The notes below the pieces were generated by a model. It was given only the letters and a program-made list of their open reading frames with translations. It was not told the DNA's origin and made no database searches. The translations under genes were made by a program, and so were the position numbers. Source: Phocaeicola paurosaccharolyticus JCM 15092 (GTDB taxonomy: Bacteria > Bacteroidota > Bacteroidia > Bacteroidales > Bacteroidaceae). Taken from it: DNA of 39,605 nucleotides. This document shows positions 8,221 to 16,535 of the stretch, one piece after another (positions within the stretch are counted from its first letter, which is position 1; each line of letters opens with the position of its first letter). The stretch lies in the NCBI RefSeq assembly GCF_000613805.1, contig NZ_BAJR01000032.1, positions 1-39,605 on the forward strand, in the 5' to 3' direction.

Positions 8221-10131
8221 TTATTTCTTTTTGATAGTGATAATCACCACCCCATTATTAGCTTTTTCACCATACTCAGCTACATATTTATCTGTATAAG
8301 TTTTTTCCTTATTTACTGAAATGGATTCTATTGATTTAGGATCCAGACTATTCATCTGTTCATTAGTTATAGCCTTACCATCAACAATGATTAATGGTAA
8401 CTCTTTATCGCTTAGTTTCATTGAGCCATTGAATAATGATATAGGTTTTCCCCCATCTCCTTCAACTTTTTGTGGCGCGAGTTTAAATGATATTGGGATT
8501 GTAAATTTAACGCTAACATTTTCTCCCCTCTGCTTTCCAGGTGTCCAGTTAGGCATACCCTTTACTACTCTGATAGCTTCAGCGTCAAGTTCAGGAGATA
8601 CGGAACGAACGACAAAAGGATTCTTTACTGAGCCATCTTTTGCTATAATAAACTGAACCATAACTCTGCCCTCTGTTCCATTCTGGTGTGCCTTAACAGG
8701 ATATTTTATATTCTTTGCAAGATATTCCATACATTTTCCCATACCACCAGGAAATTCGGGCATCTCCTCAACAACCATAAAGACAGGATCTTCATCATTA
8801 CCTTGCTGCATCTTTTCTTTCCTCTCTCCGTATCCTATCACCACAACATCATCCATTCTTTTGACTTGGTCGAACATCATCAAATTTGATTTCATATTCA
8901 TCATGCTCTCTTTTACAGGGAATCTCAATGACTCCTTTCCTACAAATGAGATACATATCACATCTCCTATATTTGTATTAATAGAAAATTGTCCATTCTT
9001 ATCCGTAATTCCACCATCATTCAGCCCTTCAATCACTACAGCTGCACCCTTTATAGGATTACCACTATCATCAACAACACGTAATGAGAGTTTTTTTGAT
9101 TGCTTATCATCTTGATCAGCAATAGCTGCACTTTTAGCGTCTTTATCCATTTCAACAATCTCCTTTATCTGCTCAGGCAGTGCAATGCTCTCTTTTATAG
9201 AAGAAGAGACTTCTGAGATTTTTACTTCCGACAAACGTTCCAGTTCATCGTTTACTTCAGGACGAGCAAAAGCTGTTACAGCCAATGCTGCTACAGGCAA
9301 TACGTATATATATTTCATACGTGCCCATGGGTTTGATTTTTTCTTAAGCATCATTGTAATTCTTTTTTTAAGTGAACTGTGATTGAAGTTGTTGGCTATA
9401 GAATATAATTTGGGCCCAACAGCTTTCTCTATTAATAGTAATTGATATTTCTTTGCATCTACACCACTTCTTAGTACCATATCATCTGCCTCAAATTCAT
9501 GAATATTCTTTAGCTCCTGCTTTAAAAGCCAGGCAGCAGGATTAAACCACTGAATAAAAATAAATATATCCGCAATTATGATGTCGTATGAGTGATGTCT
9601 CGATATATGTGCCTTCTCGTGAGTGAGTATGTCTGCACTGTTTTCATTGAAATCTTTCTCGGATATCAATATATATTTTAACCAGCTGAAAGGTGGAAGT
9701 TTCTTATCATGAACTATAATCTTAACTTTATGATTGTCCTCAACTACCCTTCCTCTCTTAATAAGCTTGACAATACTGTATATTGACCAGATATTACGCA
9801 TCATAAAGAATAATAAACCTATAAAGTATACTAATACCACTATCTGGTACCATGTAAATTGCGGTTTACTTATTACATCAGCTTCACTAACCGTAGCCAT
9901 AGATTGCATTATCAGCATATCCTCAATAGTCATGAAAGAGTGATTTATCTGAGTTGGATGTGCGATTGTGGTACTTACCAATGGCAAAAGAGCAGAAATA
10001 ACAATCAATGCCAACAGCATAATGCGGTTGAACCGATGAAAAGTATCATGGTTAAGCAGGAGCTTATAGAAAAGATAAAAAAGCGCCAGCGAAAAAGATG
10101 ATTTAAGTATGTATACAAATAATAGTCCCAT
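8221..10131 (-). CDS. BlaR1-type M56 metallopeptidase fused to SusC-like and TonB C-terminal segments
   Basis: This is a 636-residue membrane protein. Four hydrophobic segments (within 1-120 and near 275-290) surround a cytoplasmic M56 protease domain with PFSW (147-150), the zinc motif HEKAH (171-175) and HEFEAD (211-216). The part after residue 290 should be periplasmic. It has a carboxypeptidase-regulatory-like domain (about 348-420), a TonB-box-like VVVIGYG (429-435), a TonB C-terminal domain (about 450-552) and a plug-like ending (579-636) that resembles the SusC plug in this window. BlaR1 proteins sense a signal outside and cleave the BlaI repressor. The signal is unknown, and no beta-lactamase gene is nearby. 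Confidence 0.88.
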   Translation of the reverse strand: MGLLFVYILKSSFSLALFYLFYKLLLNHDTFHRFNRIMLLALIVISALLPLVSTTIAHPTQINHSFMTIEDMLIMQSMATVSEADVISKPQFTWYQIVVLVYFIGLLFFMMRNIWSIYSIVKLIKRGRVVEDNHKVKIIVHDKKLPPFSWLKYILISEKDFNENSADILTHEKAHISRHHSYDIIIADIFIFIQWFNPAAWLLKQELKNIHEFEADDMVLRSGVDAKKYQLLLIEKAVGPKLYSIANNFNHSSLKKRITMMLKKKSNPWARMKYIYVLPVAALAVTAFARPEVNDELERLSEVKISEVSSSIKESIALPEQIKEIVEMDKDAKSAAIADQDDKQSKKLSLRVVDDSGNPIKGAAVVIEGLNDGGITDKNGQFSINTNIGDVICISFVGKESLRFPVKESMMNMKSNLMMFDQVKRMDDVVVIGYGERKEKMQQGNDEDPVFMVVEEMPEFPGGMGKCMEYLAKNIKYPVKAHQNGTEGRVMVQFIIAKDGSVKNPFVVRSVSPELDAEAIRVVKGMPNWTPGKQRGENVSVKFTIPISFKLAPQKVEGDGGKPISLFNGSMKLSDKELPLIIVDGKAITNEQMNSLDPKSIESISVNKEKTYTDKYVAEYGEKANNGVVIITIKKK

Positions 10132-10171
10132 AGTATTATTTTTTATTGGTTCAGATAGGTAATGAGATTAT

Positions 10172-10541
10172 CTATTTATCTCTATTCCCATTTTCGACCT
10201 CTTTGATTAATCTCTTCAACTCATCTAAAGAGACCTCTTCTTGTTTTACAAGTGAAGAGACAACACCTAAATATGAATTATTGAAGTATTTACTTATTAC
10301 TCCCTTTAGTGTGGAATCTCTAAATTCATCTTCACTCACTGTTGCATAATATTGGTAAGTATTTCCAAATGCCTTATGTGCAACAAAACCTTTTTCCTCT
10401 AAAGTACGAACTATAGTAGATAGTGTATTAAAATGAGGCTTAGGTTCATCATAGAACTCTAATAACTCTTTTACAAACAATGGACCCTTTTCCCAAAAAA
10501 AAGTCCATAACTTCCTCTTCCTTAGACGTTAATGATTTCAT
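10172..10541 (-). pseudogene. BlaI/MecI-family repressor, frameshifted in a run of eight T
   Basis: The natural start is the ATG at 10541 (MKSLTSKEEEVMDFF), but the frame then runs into eight T on the coding strand (A at 10495-10502) and shifts. With seven T it would read WEKGPLFVKELLEFY and join the intact downstream frame, giving 122 residues, the normal BlaI length. The intact downstream frame (10172-10480) can open only at a TTG and lacks the first 20 residues of the winged-helix domain. BlaI proteins repress their own operon and are cleaved by BlaR1, encoded 40 nt downstream. An assembly error, slippage-based switching or loss of function are all possible. Confidence 0.82.
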
Positions 10542-10898
10542 ATCTTATTCTGTTTTTATTATCTGGGAACAAATAACTAAAACTTTTAGTTTACAAACTA
10601 ATTATTATAGTTAATAAACTATAAAGAGTAGTTAAGAACTGTTTTTTACATAATTATCTTGAGTAGTGACAAATTCTGATATTAATGACTTATTAAAAAT
10701 TTAATACACTATCAACATTCTCATATATTGCATTCTTGCACTAATATACAACGAGTTTCGTATTTTTATTCAAATGCAGAAAATAGAAATATTTGTACAA
10801 TAAGTAGAGGTAAGTCTCTAAAAAAGAGCGCCATAGACTTAGGTTAATAAATTATTTTTATATATTTTTATCACCGATAATAAATAATCAATAATACT
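10542..10898. other. Intergenic region between blaI and the esterase pair
   Basis: This 357-nt divergent control region contains the operator-like array at 10575-10641 next to blaI. The rest is AT-rich with no recognisable gene. Promoters for both sides are expected here, but no clean TAnnTTTG box with a spaced -33 element was found. AATATTTG at 10788-10795 is a one-mismatch candidate for the esterase side. Confidence 0.6.
10575..10641. promoter_or_regulatory. Array of TAGTT-N4-AACTA palindromes, candidate BlaI operators
   Basis: Two matching palindromes, TAGTTTACAAACTA (10587-10600) and TAGTTAATAAACTA (10608-10621), have centres 21 bp apart, two helical turns. Half-sites continue at the same pitch: AACTA at 10575 and TAGTT at 10629, the latter followed by AACTG at 10637 as an imperfect third site. 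The array lies 34 nt upstream of the blaI ATG. BlaI/MecI repressors bind such dyads as dimers and repress their own operon. The BlaI assignment is inferred from position. Confidence 0.68.
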
Positions 10899-12026
10899 AT
10901 GAAACTTAAATTTACACTGATCGGTATACTGCTTTTTGCAGCAGTATCTGCCGGCTACTCACAACCACAAGGAGGCAGACCCGTAATGGTACAATCGCCG
11001 GTTGTTAATGCTGACAATACAGTAACATTCAATTTATTGGCTCCAAATGCCAAAGAGGTTACTGTTGATGTGCAGTTTGCCGGTAAGAAAGCTATGACAA
11101 AGGGTGAAAATGGAGTATGGAGCGTTACCTTAGGCCCTGCTGCTCCTGACATGTACCCATATTCTTTTCAGGTTGATGATGTATCAATCATGGATCCTCA
11201 AAACCCAGAATGGTTCCCTAACGAAAAGTTCAAGAACAGTTTGGTAGATATAAGAGGAGATAAACCACTTATCCACTCAGTCCAGAATGTACCTCATGGA
11301 AGTGTGAACTACGATACATTCTATTCACCATCCCTTGGAACATTTCAGCAAGTTGTGATATATACTCCACCATTCTACGATCAGAATCCTACAAAGAAAT
11401 ACCCTGTATTCTATCTCATAAGTGGTACAACGGATACTGAGGAGACATACTTCAAAGTTGGACGTACCAATTTCATACTCGACAACCTAATCGCAGCCAA
11501 ACAAGCAAAAGATATGATAGTAGTAATGCCTTATGGCAATCCTACCTATCTCCTACCTGCAGATAAGCAGAAAGAGCTTGGCATGAAAGATTTCTTCAGC
11601 GAAATGCTTATCAAAGAACTTATGCCTTATGTAGAGAAGAATTATCGCACTGTAAACGACAGAGACCATCGTGGTATAGGTGGTTTCTCAAGAGGAGGAG
11701 CACAAGCATTGGCTAATGGAATAGGCCACTTAGAGCTGTTTTCAAATATATGTTCTTACAGTTCTTTCCTACATGGATACTCATCGGATATGTACAAGAA
11801 TGTATTCGATAATACAAAGAAAACAAACAACGACATACATCTATTCTGGTTAGGTGTTGGCAAAGACGATTTCCTATATGATGACGCCAACGACTTCATG
11901 CAGTTCCTTAACAAGAAAGGAATAAAGAGTGTTCAGGAACAGACTGTTGGTAAATTCGGGCATACATGGATGAATGCAAAATATTTCCTTGACCGCTCAT
12001 TCCGCCTAATGTTTCAAAATAAATAA
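10899..12026 (+). CDS. Secreted CE1-type esterase with N-terminal E-set domain (paralogue 1)
   Basis: This is a 375-residue exported alpha/beta hydrolase of the feruloyl/acetyl esterase (esterase D-like, CE1) type. A signal peptide (1-21) precedes a CBM48/E-set-like beta-sandwich (about 30-120) and the hydrolase domain (about 135-375). The nucleophile is S264 in GGFSRGG, the likely acid is in GKDD (321-324), and the histidine is H355 in GHTWMN. Where the neighbouring paralogue has LIHG, this protein has LISG (173-176), which changes the residue before the oxyanion-hole glycine. It probably removes ester groups from plant polysaccharides; the substrate is not known. It starts a two-gene operon, 25 nt before the paralogue. 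Confidence 0.86.
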   Translation: MKLKFTLIGILLFAAVSAGYSQPQGGRPVMVQSPVVNADNTVTFNLLAPNAKEVTVDVQFAGKKAMTKGENGVWSVTLGPAAPDMYPYSFQVDDVSIMDPQNPEWFPNEKFKNSLVDIRGDKPLIHSVQNVPHGSVNYDTFYSPSLGTFQQVVIYTPPFYDQNPTKKYPVFYLISGTTDTEETYFKVGRTNFILDNLIAAKQAKDMIVVMPYGNPTYLLPADKQKELGMKDFFSEMLIKELMPYVEKNYRTVNDRDHRGIGGFSRGGAQALANGIGHLELFSNICSYSSFLHGYSSDMYKNVFDNTKKTNNDIHLFWLGVGKDDFLYDDANDFMQFLNKKGIKSVQEQTVGKFGHTWMNAKYFLDRSFRLMFQNK

Positions 12027-12051
12027 TTGAAAGTGCTTAAAAACAAAGAAG

Positions 12052-13206
12052 ATGAAAAAAATTATATTATTAGCAAGCATATTGTTATCTGTCTGTTCAA
12101 CCATAAATGTAATAGCACAGCAGCGTCTTACTCCTGATGTTATGAAACGCCTTTTCCCTGCATCGGTTATCTCTCCTGAATATAATAAGGATGGGACTAT
12201 CACTTTCCGTTTCAGTGCACCAAAAGCTGAAAAAGTAGAGTTGAACTGTCAGATGTTCGCAGGCAATAAAACTATGCAGAAAGATGAGAAGGGTATATGG
12301 CAGGTTACAGTCACACCTGAAATGGCAGATATTTATCCATACTGTTTCATTGTCGATGGAACTCAGGTAACTGACCCAAACAACTTCTACATTTTCCCAA
12401 ATGAGAATTTCAAGAACAGTCTTGTTGATGTAAAAGGTGCAGAGCAATCAGTCCAGGACATTAAAGACGTCCCTCACGGACGTATACAATACCGCTACTA
12501 CCACTCTGATGTTTACGGATTCGATCGTCCAATGTGTGTATATACTCCTGCTGGATATGATCCTAATGGGACAACAGAATATCCTGTTCTATATCTTATC
12601 CATGGCATGACTGATACTTATGAAACATGGTTCAAGGTAGGTAAAGTAAATGTTATACTCGACAACCTCATAGCAGAGGGAGCTGCAAAAAAGATGATTA
12701 TCGTAATGCCATATGCAAATGCATATCCGGAGATGCAAAACCGCAAGATGAATGTTCAACAAGATGTCTTAGCAACTGATAATGTCACAAAAGAGATTAT
12801 TGAAGAGATAATTCCTTTCGTTGAGAGTAACTATAAAGTACTTACCGATGCAGACAACCGTGCCATCGCAGGATTCTCACTCGGCGGACGTCAGACATTG
12901 GCTGCAGGTTTATCAAACCCAGACAAATTCCATTGGGTATGTGCTTTCGCACCAGCCATCTTCGGTCCCGAGATTGAGAAGAGTTTTTCTGACCTATATG
13001 CAGCACCAACAGAGTTGAACAATCAACTTAAACTACTTTGGTTAAGTTGTGGAAAGAGCGACTTCTTATTTAACTCCTCAACTCAGTTGGATAAGATACT
13101 TTCTGATAAGAGTATAAAACATAATACACTATTCAGTGAAGGATCTCACACTTGGATGAACTGCAGGAAATATATCAATGAGGTATCACAGAGACTTTTT
13201 AAATAG
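12052..13206 (+). CDS. Secreted CE1-type esterase with N-terminal E-set domain (paralogue 2)
   Basis: This 384-residue protein has the same design as the upstream gene: a signal peptide (1-22), an E-set beta-sandwich (about 38-130) and an alpha/beta-hydrolase domain (about 145-384). The predicted triad is S276 in AGFSLGG, an Asp near 337 in GKSD, and H366 in SHTWMN. It keeps the usual LIHG sequence (182-185). The shared KNSLVD, VPHG and HTWMN segments show that the pair arose by duplication. The likely role is removing feruloyl or acetyl groups from xylan- or pectin-type glycans outside the cell. A strong hairpin follows the gene. Confidence 0.88.
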   Translation: MKKIILLASILLSVCSTINVIAQQRLTPDVMKRLFPASVISPEYNKDGTITFRFSAPKAEKVELNCQMFAGNKTMQKDEKGIWQVTVTPEMADIYPYCFIVDGTQVTDPNNFYIFPNENFKNSLVDVKGAEQSVQDIKDVPHGRIQYRYYHSDVYGFDRPMCVYTPAGYDPNGTTEYPVLYLIHGMTDTYETWFKVGKVNVILDNLIAEGAAKKMIIVMPYANAYPEMQNRKMNVQQDVLATDNVTKEIIEEIIPFVESNYKVLTDADNRAIAGFSLGGRQTLAAGLSNPDKFHWVCAFAPAIFGPEIEKSFSDLYAAPTELNNQLKLLWLSCGKSDFLFNSSTQLDKILSDKSIKHNTLFSEGSHTWMNCRKYINEVSQRLFK

Positions 13207-13221
13207 AATAAGTACAATAAA

Positions 13222-13260
13222 AATAAAGCGAGTCTGGCAAACCACCAGACTCGCTTTATT
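13222..13260. terminator. Bidirectional intrinsic terminator
   Basis: A perfect 16-bp stem pairs 13222-13237 with 13245-13260 around a 7-nt loop. The stem ends in AATAAAG/CTTTATT, so both strands have T-rich flanks. It separates the esterase gene from the convergent oxidoreductase gene and probably serves both. Confidence 0.9.
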
Positions 13261-13278
13261 ATATATTTCGATTGGAAG

Positions 13279-14250
13279 TTAATCCATAGGATATTTCACT
13301 CCCCACTCCTTTCTAAGTTCATCCATCTGCTTCATTATGCTTATTGTCTCCGCATGAGGCATCATAGGCGACTCAAGAAGTCCCTCCTCAATACATCTTT
13401 TACTCTCAATAACCTGATACTCATACCCTGTTATCATCTCTCTGGCTGATCTATAAGTTCCATTGAGAACATAATTCTGATAAACATCTACCTGAGTAGG
13501 ACAATTAACATTATCTACCCTTATATACCCCTCTGTTCCGCTTATTATTCCCTGTCGGTCATTTAGGCAGAGAGCACCTGACTGAAGGTTTGCCATCTTT
13601 CCGTCAGCATATGTGAGTGATATAGACTCGTGCATATCCATACCAGTAGATCCCAATATACAATTGCTTACACTCTTTACAATATCAGAGCCAAAGTACA
13701 TTCTTGCAAAGTTGAGCGTATAAATCCCTAAATCAAGCAATGCTCCACCACAAAGTTCAGGTTTAAGTATACGCTCCTTATTCTCCATCATATAACATAG
13801 TGTAGCAGTAAGTACACGTGGCTTACCTATCAATCCTCTGTTTATTAGCTCATTGATTTTGGCAGATAGTGGCATATATCTGGTCCATATTGCTTCTGTG
13901 ATAAACACACCTTTATTTCTTGCTGCTGAAATTAATTCCTCAGCTTGTCGGCTGTTGGCTGTAAAAGCTTTTTCAACTAATACATGCTTTCCAGCATTTA
14001 TAGCAAGCATGGCGTGCTCAAAATGATGAGAGTGAGGAGTTGCAATGTATACCAAGTCGATATCTTTATCCTCAACTAACTTGTCATAGCTATCATATGC
14101 TTTTCCAATATTCCAATTACTGGCAAAACGATCTGCATTTTCTTTGCATCTTGAAGCTATAGCATATACACAATAACCTTCAAGTGGAGAGAGAGTGGCA
14201 GCCATCTTCTCAGCTATCCAGCCTGTTCCTATTATACCAAGTTTAAACAT
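13279..14250 (-). CDS. Gfo/Idh/MocA-family oxidoreductase
   Basis: This 323-residue cytoplasmic NAD(P)-dependent dehydrogenase has the Rossmann motif GTGWIA (8-13) near the N-terminus, the family EK motif with Lys in EKAF (93-96), and a C-terminal alpha/beta substrate domain with GGALLDLGIY. It most resembles the subgroup related to dihydrodiol and xylose dehydrogenases, but the sugar or polyol substrate cannot be told from the sequence. It is transcribed alone, toward the esterase operon, and no signal peptide is visible. Confidence 0.88.
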   Translation of the reverse strand: MFKLGIIGTGWIAEKMAATLSPLEGYCVYAIASRCKENADRFASNWNIGKAYDSYDKLVEDKDIDLVYIATPHSHHFEHAMLAINAGKHVLVEKAFTANSRQAEELISAARNKGVFITEAIWTRYMPLSAKINELINRGLIGKPRVLTATLCYMMENKERILKPELCGGALLDLGIYTLNFARMYFGSDIVKSVSNCILGSTGMDMHESISLTYADGKMANLQSGALCLNDRQGIISGTEGYIRVDNVNCPTQVDVYQNYVLNGTYRSAREMITGYEYQVIESKRCIEEGLLESPMMPHAETISIMKQMDELRKEWGVKYPMD

Positions 14251-14565
14251 AGGTTTGGGTTTAAATATTATTTATTCAAATATATTAATTATTACAACTA
14301 GTTCCATTTTAGTTAAATTAAAAAAACATAATACTGCGTCTAACAAGCTGACTTACAAATAGAAAATAAAATATATTTGTTACTTTTATAATCAAGAGCA
14401 TACAATTAATATTGTTAATAAAGTTTCTATCAGACTATCTTGCGAATATATATACAGTATAATAATGCAATTAGTTAATAGTTACCTATATCAAAATGTC
14501 TAATGAAAGACATAGAGTAGATCTCAAGTCTGAATAAAATACTATAAAAATAAAAGCTAAAAACT
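14251..14565. other. Intergenic region upstream of oxidoreductase and Tat-like protein genes
   Basis: This 315-nt AT-rich divergent spacer contains a minus-strand -7-like box, CAAATATA (14277-14284, TATATTTG on the coding strand), 27 nt before the oxidoreductase start. It also has a plus-strand TATATTTG at 14372-14379, far from the next gene. No small gene or RNA was recognised. Confidence 0.45.
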
Positions 14566-15117
14566 ATGGATGATTCCAAACGTGATTTTGTCAGAAAAGC
14601 CTGTCTAGGAACAATGTGTCTTTGTGGATTAAGCAATATTGCAAATGCAAAGATATTTGAGAACATGGATGTTAAAGCAGCACCTCCAAAGCAGATGCAA
14701 GTGAATTGGATTCTTGAAGTTCTGAAGAATGTTGATCAGAACCTCAGTGAAGAAGACCGTAGAAAAATAATAAAGTCTGCCTCAATTGCTGAGTATGAAA
14801 ATCAGAATGTGGAAACCAATATGGCTCAATATAAAGGTGACATAAAGAAGTTCATCTCTTTTCTAGAAAAAGATTGGGGATGGATATGTAATTTTGAGAA
14901 TGATGGTAAGACTCTGATAATAAATGAGAATAAGAACGTATGTGTATGTCCTCTTATGAAAGATACAGTTGGAAAACTTTATCCTGCCATGTGCTACTGT
15001 TCCGAAGGATTCGCTGAAAGGATGTTCTCGTTCATCTTAGGATATCAAGTGACAGCTACAGTTGTATCCTCAATACATAGAGGTGGTGAAAGATGTATTT
15101 ATAAAATATTATTATAA
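14566..15117 (+). CDS. Small exported protein resembling L-2-amino-thiazoline-4-carboxylic acid hydrolase family
   Basis: This is a 183-residue protein. The N-terminus has KRDFVRK followed by a short hydrophobic stretch and ANA, a variant twin-arginine-type export signal (Lys-Arg rather than Arg-Arg). The C-terminal half carries a cysteine-rich pattern (CVCPLM, MCYCSEGFAERMF, GGERCIYKI). I associate that pattern with the ATC-hydrolase-like (PF14196) group, many of whose members are of unknown function. Tat export would fit a protein that folds or binds a cofactor before export. It is monocistronic, and its end is shared with a hairpin facing the DnaJ-like gene. The family call is moderate and the function unknown. 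Confidence 0.6.
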   Translation: MDDSKRDFVRKACLGTMCLCGLSNIANAKIFENMDVKAAPPKQMQVNWILEVLKNVDQNLSEEDRRKIIKSASIAEYENQNVETNMAQYKGDIKKFISFLEKDWGWICNFENDGKTLIINENKNVCVCPLMKDTVGKLYPAMCYCSEGFAERMFSFILGYQVTATVVSSIHRGGERCIYKILL

Positions 15118-15118
15118 A

Positions 15119-15145
15119 AAAGCAAGACTACATATGTCTTGCTTT
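15119..15145. terminator. Short bidirectional terminator
   Basis: A 10-bp stem (15119-15128 with 15136-15145, AAAGCAAGAC/GTCTTGCTTT) lies between two convergent genes. It overlaps the last codons of the TerB-DnaJ gene. A-rich and T-rich flanks fit termination in both directions. Confidence 0.75.
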
Positions 15146-15910
15146 GTATATTATCTCCTTAGCATTATTTATCTCCTGAAGTTTCTTAGTTGCAGCTTCG
15201 CGTATATCCTCACCAAGGTTAGCTACCTTATCTGGATGATTTTGCATCACCATCATTCTATAGGCACTCCTTACCTCATCATCGGTTGCACTAGATGAAA
15301 TTCCAAGTACCTTATAAGCATCCTCCAGTGAGGAGCCACCTAAAGCAAACATACTGTCCACTATATCAGGATTAAGGTTCAGGTTCTGTGCTATCTCCCT
15401 TATCGCCTCAAGTTCCGCTGCGTCAACACGTCCATCTACCTTTGCTATCTGAGCCAAAAAAGCTATTAGTTGCACCCTATGTTCTTCGGGCATTGACATA
15501 GCCATCTCCTGACAAGATGAGCGTATCTGCTGTTTCCATACATATTCACCTTTTTGCTTTCGATAGTCAAATAGTTTATGAAGAATCTCATTACCTTGAG
15601 CAACAGCATTCTCCCCAAACGAATTTCTAAGGAACGTCCTTACAAGTTCCATTTCCGAATGCATTATCTTACCATCTGCCTGTATGATGTGAGCAGAGAG
15701 AACCATAAGTGAAAATAAGAATCCGTTACGTGCTCCATCCTGCTGACTGTTTTGTATATCTTCAGGAGACATTCCCGAATATCTTTCACCCCGATTTCTG
15801 TCCGTGAATACATCAAATATTGAACCTAGAACAAATCCGGCTATTGCTCCAAGAACACTATGTGTATTTATAAATCCCAGAAATCCCCCTATCCATTTAC
15901 CATATGCCAT
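15128..15910 (-). CDS. TerB-DnaJ (DjlA-like) co-chaperone
   Basis: This 260-residue protein begins with a glycine-rich hydrophobic segment (about 8-34) that may anchor it to the inner membrane. A TerB-like helical domain (about 58-165) and a C-terminal J domain (about 193-258) follow, with the diagnostic HPD at 225-227 in NHPDK. This order matches DjlA, a membrane-linked DnaK partner that stimulates Hsp70 ATPase. Its clients are unknown here. It is separated by 88 nt and a hairpin from the upstream DUF2148 gene, so it may be expressed on its own. Confidence 0.87.
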   Translation of the reverse strand: MAYGKWIGGFLGFINTHSVLGAIAGFVLGSIFDVFTDRNRGERYSGMSPEDIQNSQQDGARNGFLFSLMVLSAHIIQADGKIMHSEMELVRTFLRNSFGENAVAQGNEILHKLFDYRKQKGEYVWKQQIRSSCQEMAMSMPEEHRVQLIAFLAQIAKVDGRVDAAELEAIREIAQNLNLNPDIVDSMFALGGSSLEDAYKVLGISSSATDDEVRSAYRMMVMQNHPDKVANLGEDIREAATKKLQEINNAKEIIYKARHM

Positions 15911-15948
15911 GTTTATCTCTTTAGTCTAAATTTACCCATAATTGTACT

Positions 15949-15985
15949 AATAAAGCATGCATCTATATGAGTTGCATGCTTTATT
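15949..15985. terminator. Hairpin downstream of the DUF2148 gene
   Basis: A perfect 13-bp stem pairs 15949-15961 with 15973-15985 (AATAAAGCATGCA and its complement) around an 11-nt loop. It lies 13 nt past the DUF2148 stop on the minus strand. The T-run after it is weak, so termination may be partial. Confidence 0.65.
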
Positions 15986-15998
15986 TAAAATTCTATTA

Positions 15999-16535
15999 TC
16001 AATTCTGTTCTTTTCGTTTTCTATCGAAGAAAGGATTCTTTGATGAAGCACTTACCGGTATGGCCATAACCTGACGGCAGCCTTCAAGTATTCCCAAACG
16101 CTGAGCTGCAAGTCCTGCCGAAAACATAACACGAGTGTCTACTCTATTGTCAGCAGCTGTTGCACAAGCAGAGCCTATTGCAATACCAACATCAATTGAG
16201 TTTATAGCACAAGGTACGTCCTCTTTTCTGTCAGCACAGCGATTATATCCACAATGTCCGCAATTCAGTCCTTGAGCCTGCTCCTTAGTTCCAATCAACA
16301 CAATTGCCTCTGCAGAGAGAATATTTTCAGCATCACGCAGAAAGAATTTAAAGCCATTCTCTTCGAACACACTTTTCAACTCTTCGCTAACTCTTATAAT
16401 ATCATCACCTGTTACCGCAGCAACTTCGATGATATCAACGCCTTTTCCTTTTGGAGCTGTACGAGCAGCAGTCATCATCTGCCTCACAACATTGAGCACA
16501 TGTTCGTGCCTCTCATCTCTTTCGTTTAGTATCAT
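15999..16535 (-). CDS. DUF2148 ferredoxin-like domain protein
   Basis: This 178-residue cytoplasmic protein has a cluster of cysteines, C92, C95, C100 and C109 (CGHCGYNRC and VPC), suited to binding an iron-sulfur cluster. Overall it matches the DUF2148, ferredoxin-domain group found in anaerobes. A redox role is likely, but the partner is unknown. It is preceded by a candidate -7 box at 16604-16611 and followed by a hairpin, so it appears to be a single-gene unit. Confidence 0.82.
   Translation of the reverse strand: MILNERDERHEHVLNVVRQMMTAARTAPKGKGVDIIEVAAVTGDDIIRVSEELKSVFEENGFKFFLRDAENILSAEAIVLIGTKEQAQGLNCGHCGYNRCADRKEDVPCAINSIDVGIAIGSACATAADNRVDTRVMFSAGLAAQRLGILEGCRQVMAIPVSASSKNPFFDRKRKEQN

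Noticed and set aside
8221..10541. Beta-lactam resistance operon
   Set aside because: BlaI and M56 genes are present, but there is no beta-lactamase or penicillin-binding sensor domain; the extracytoplasmic part is TonB/plug-like.
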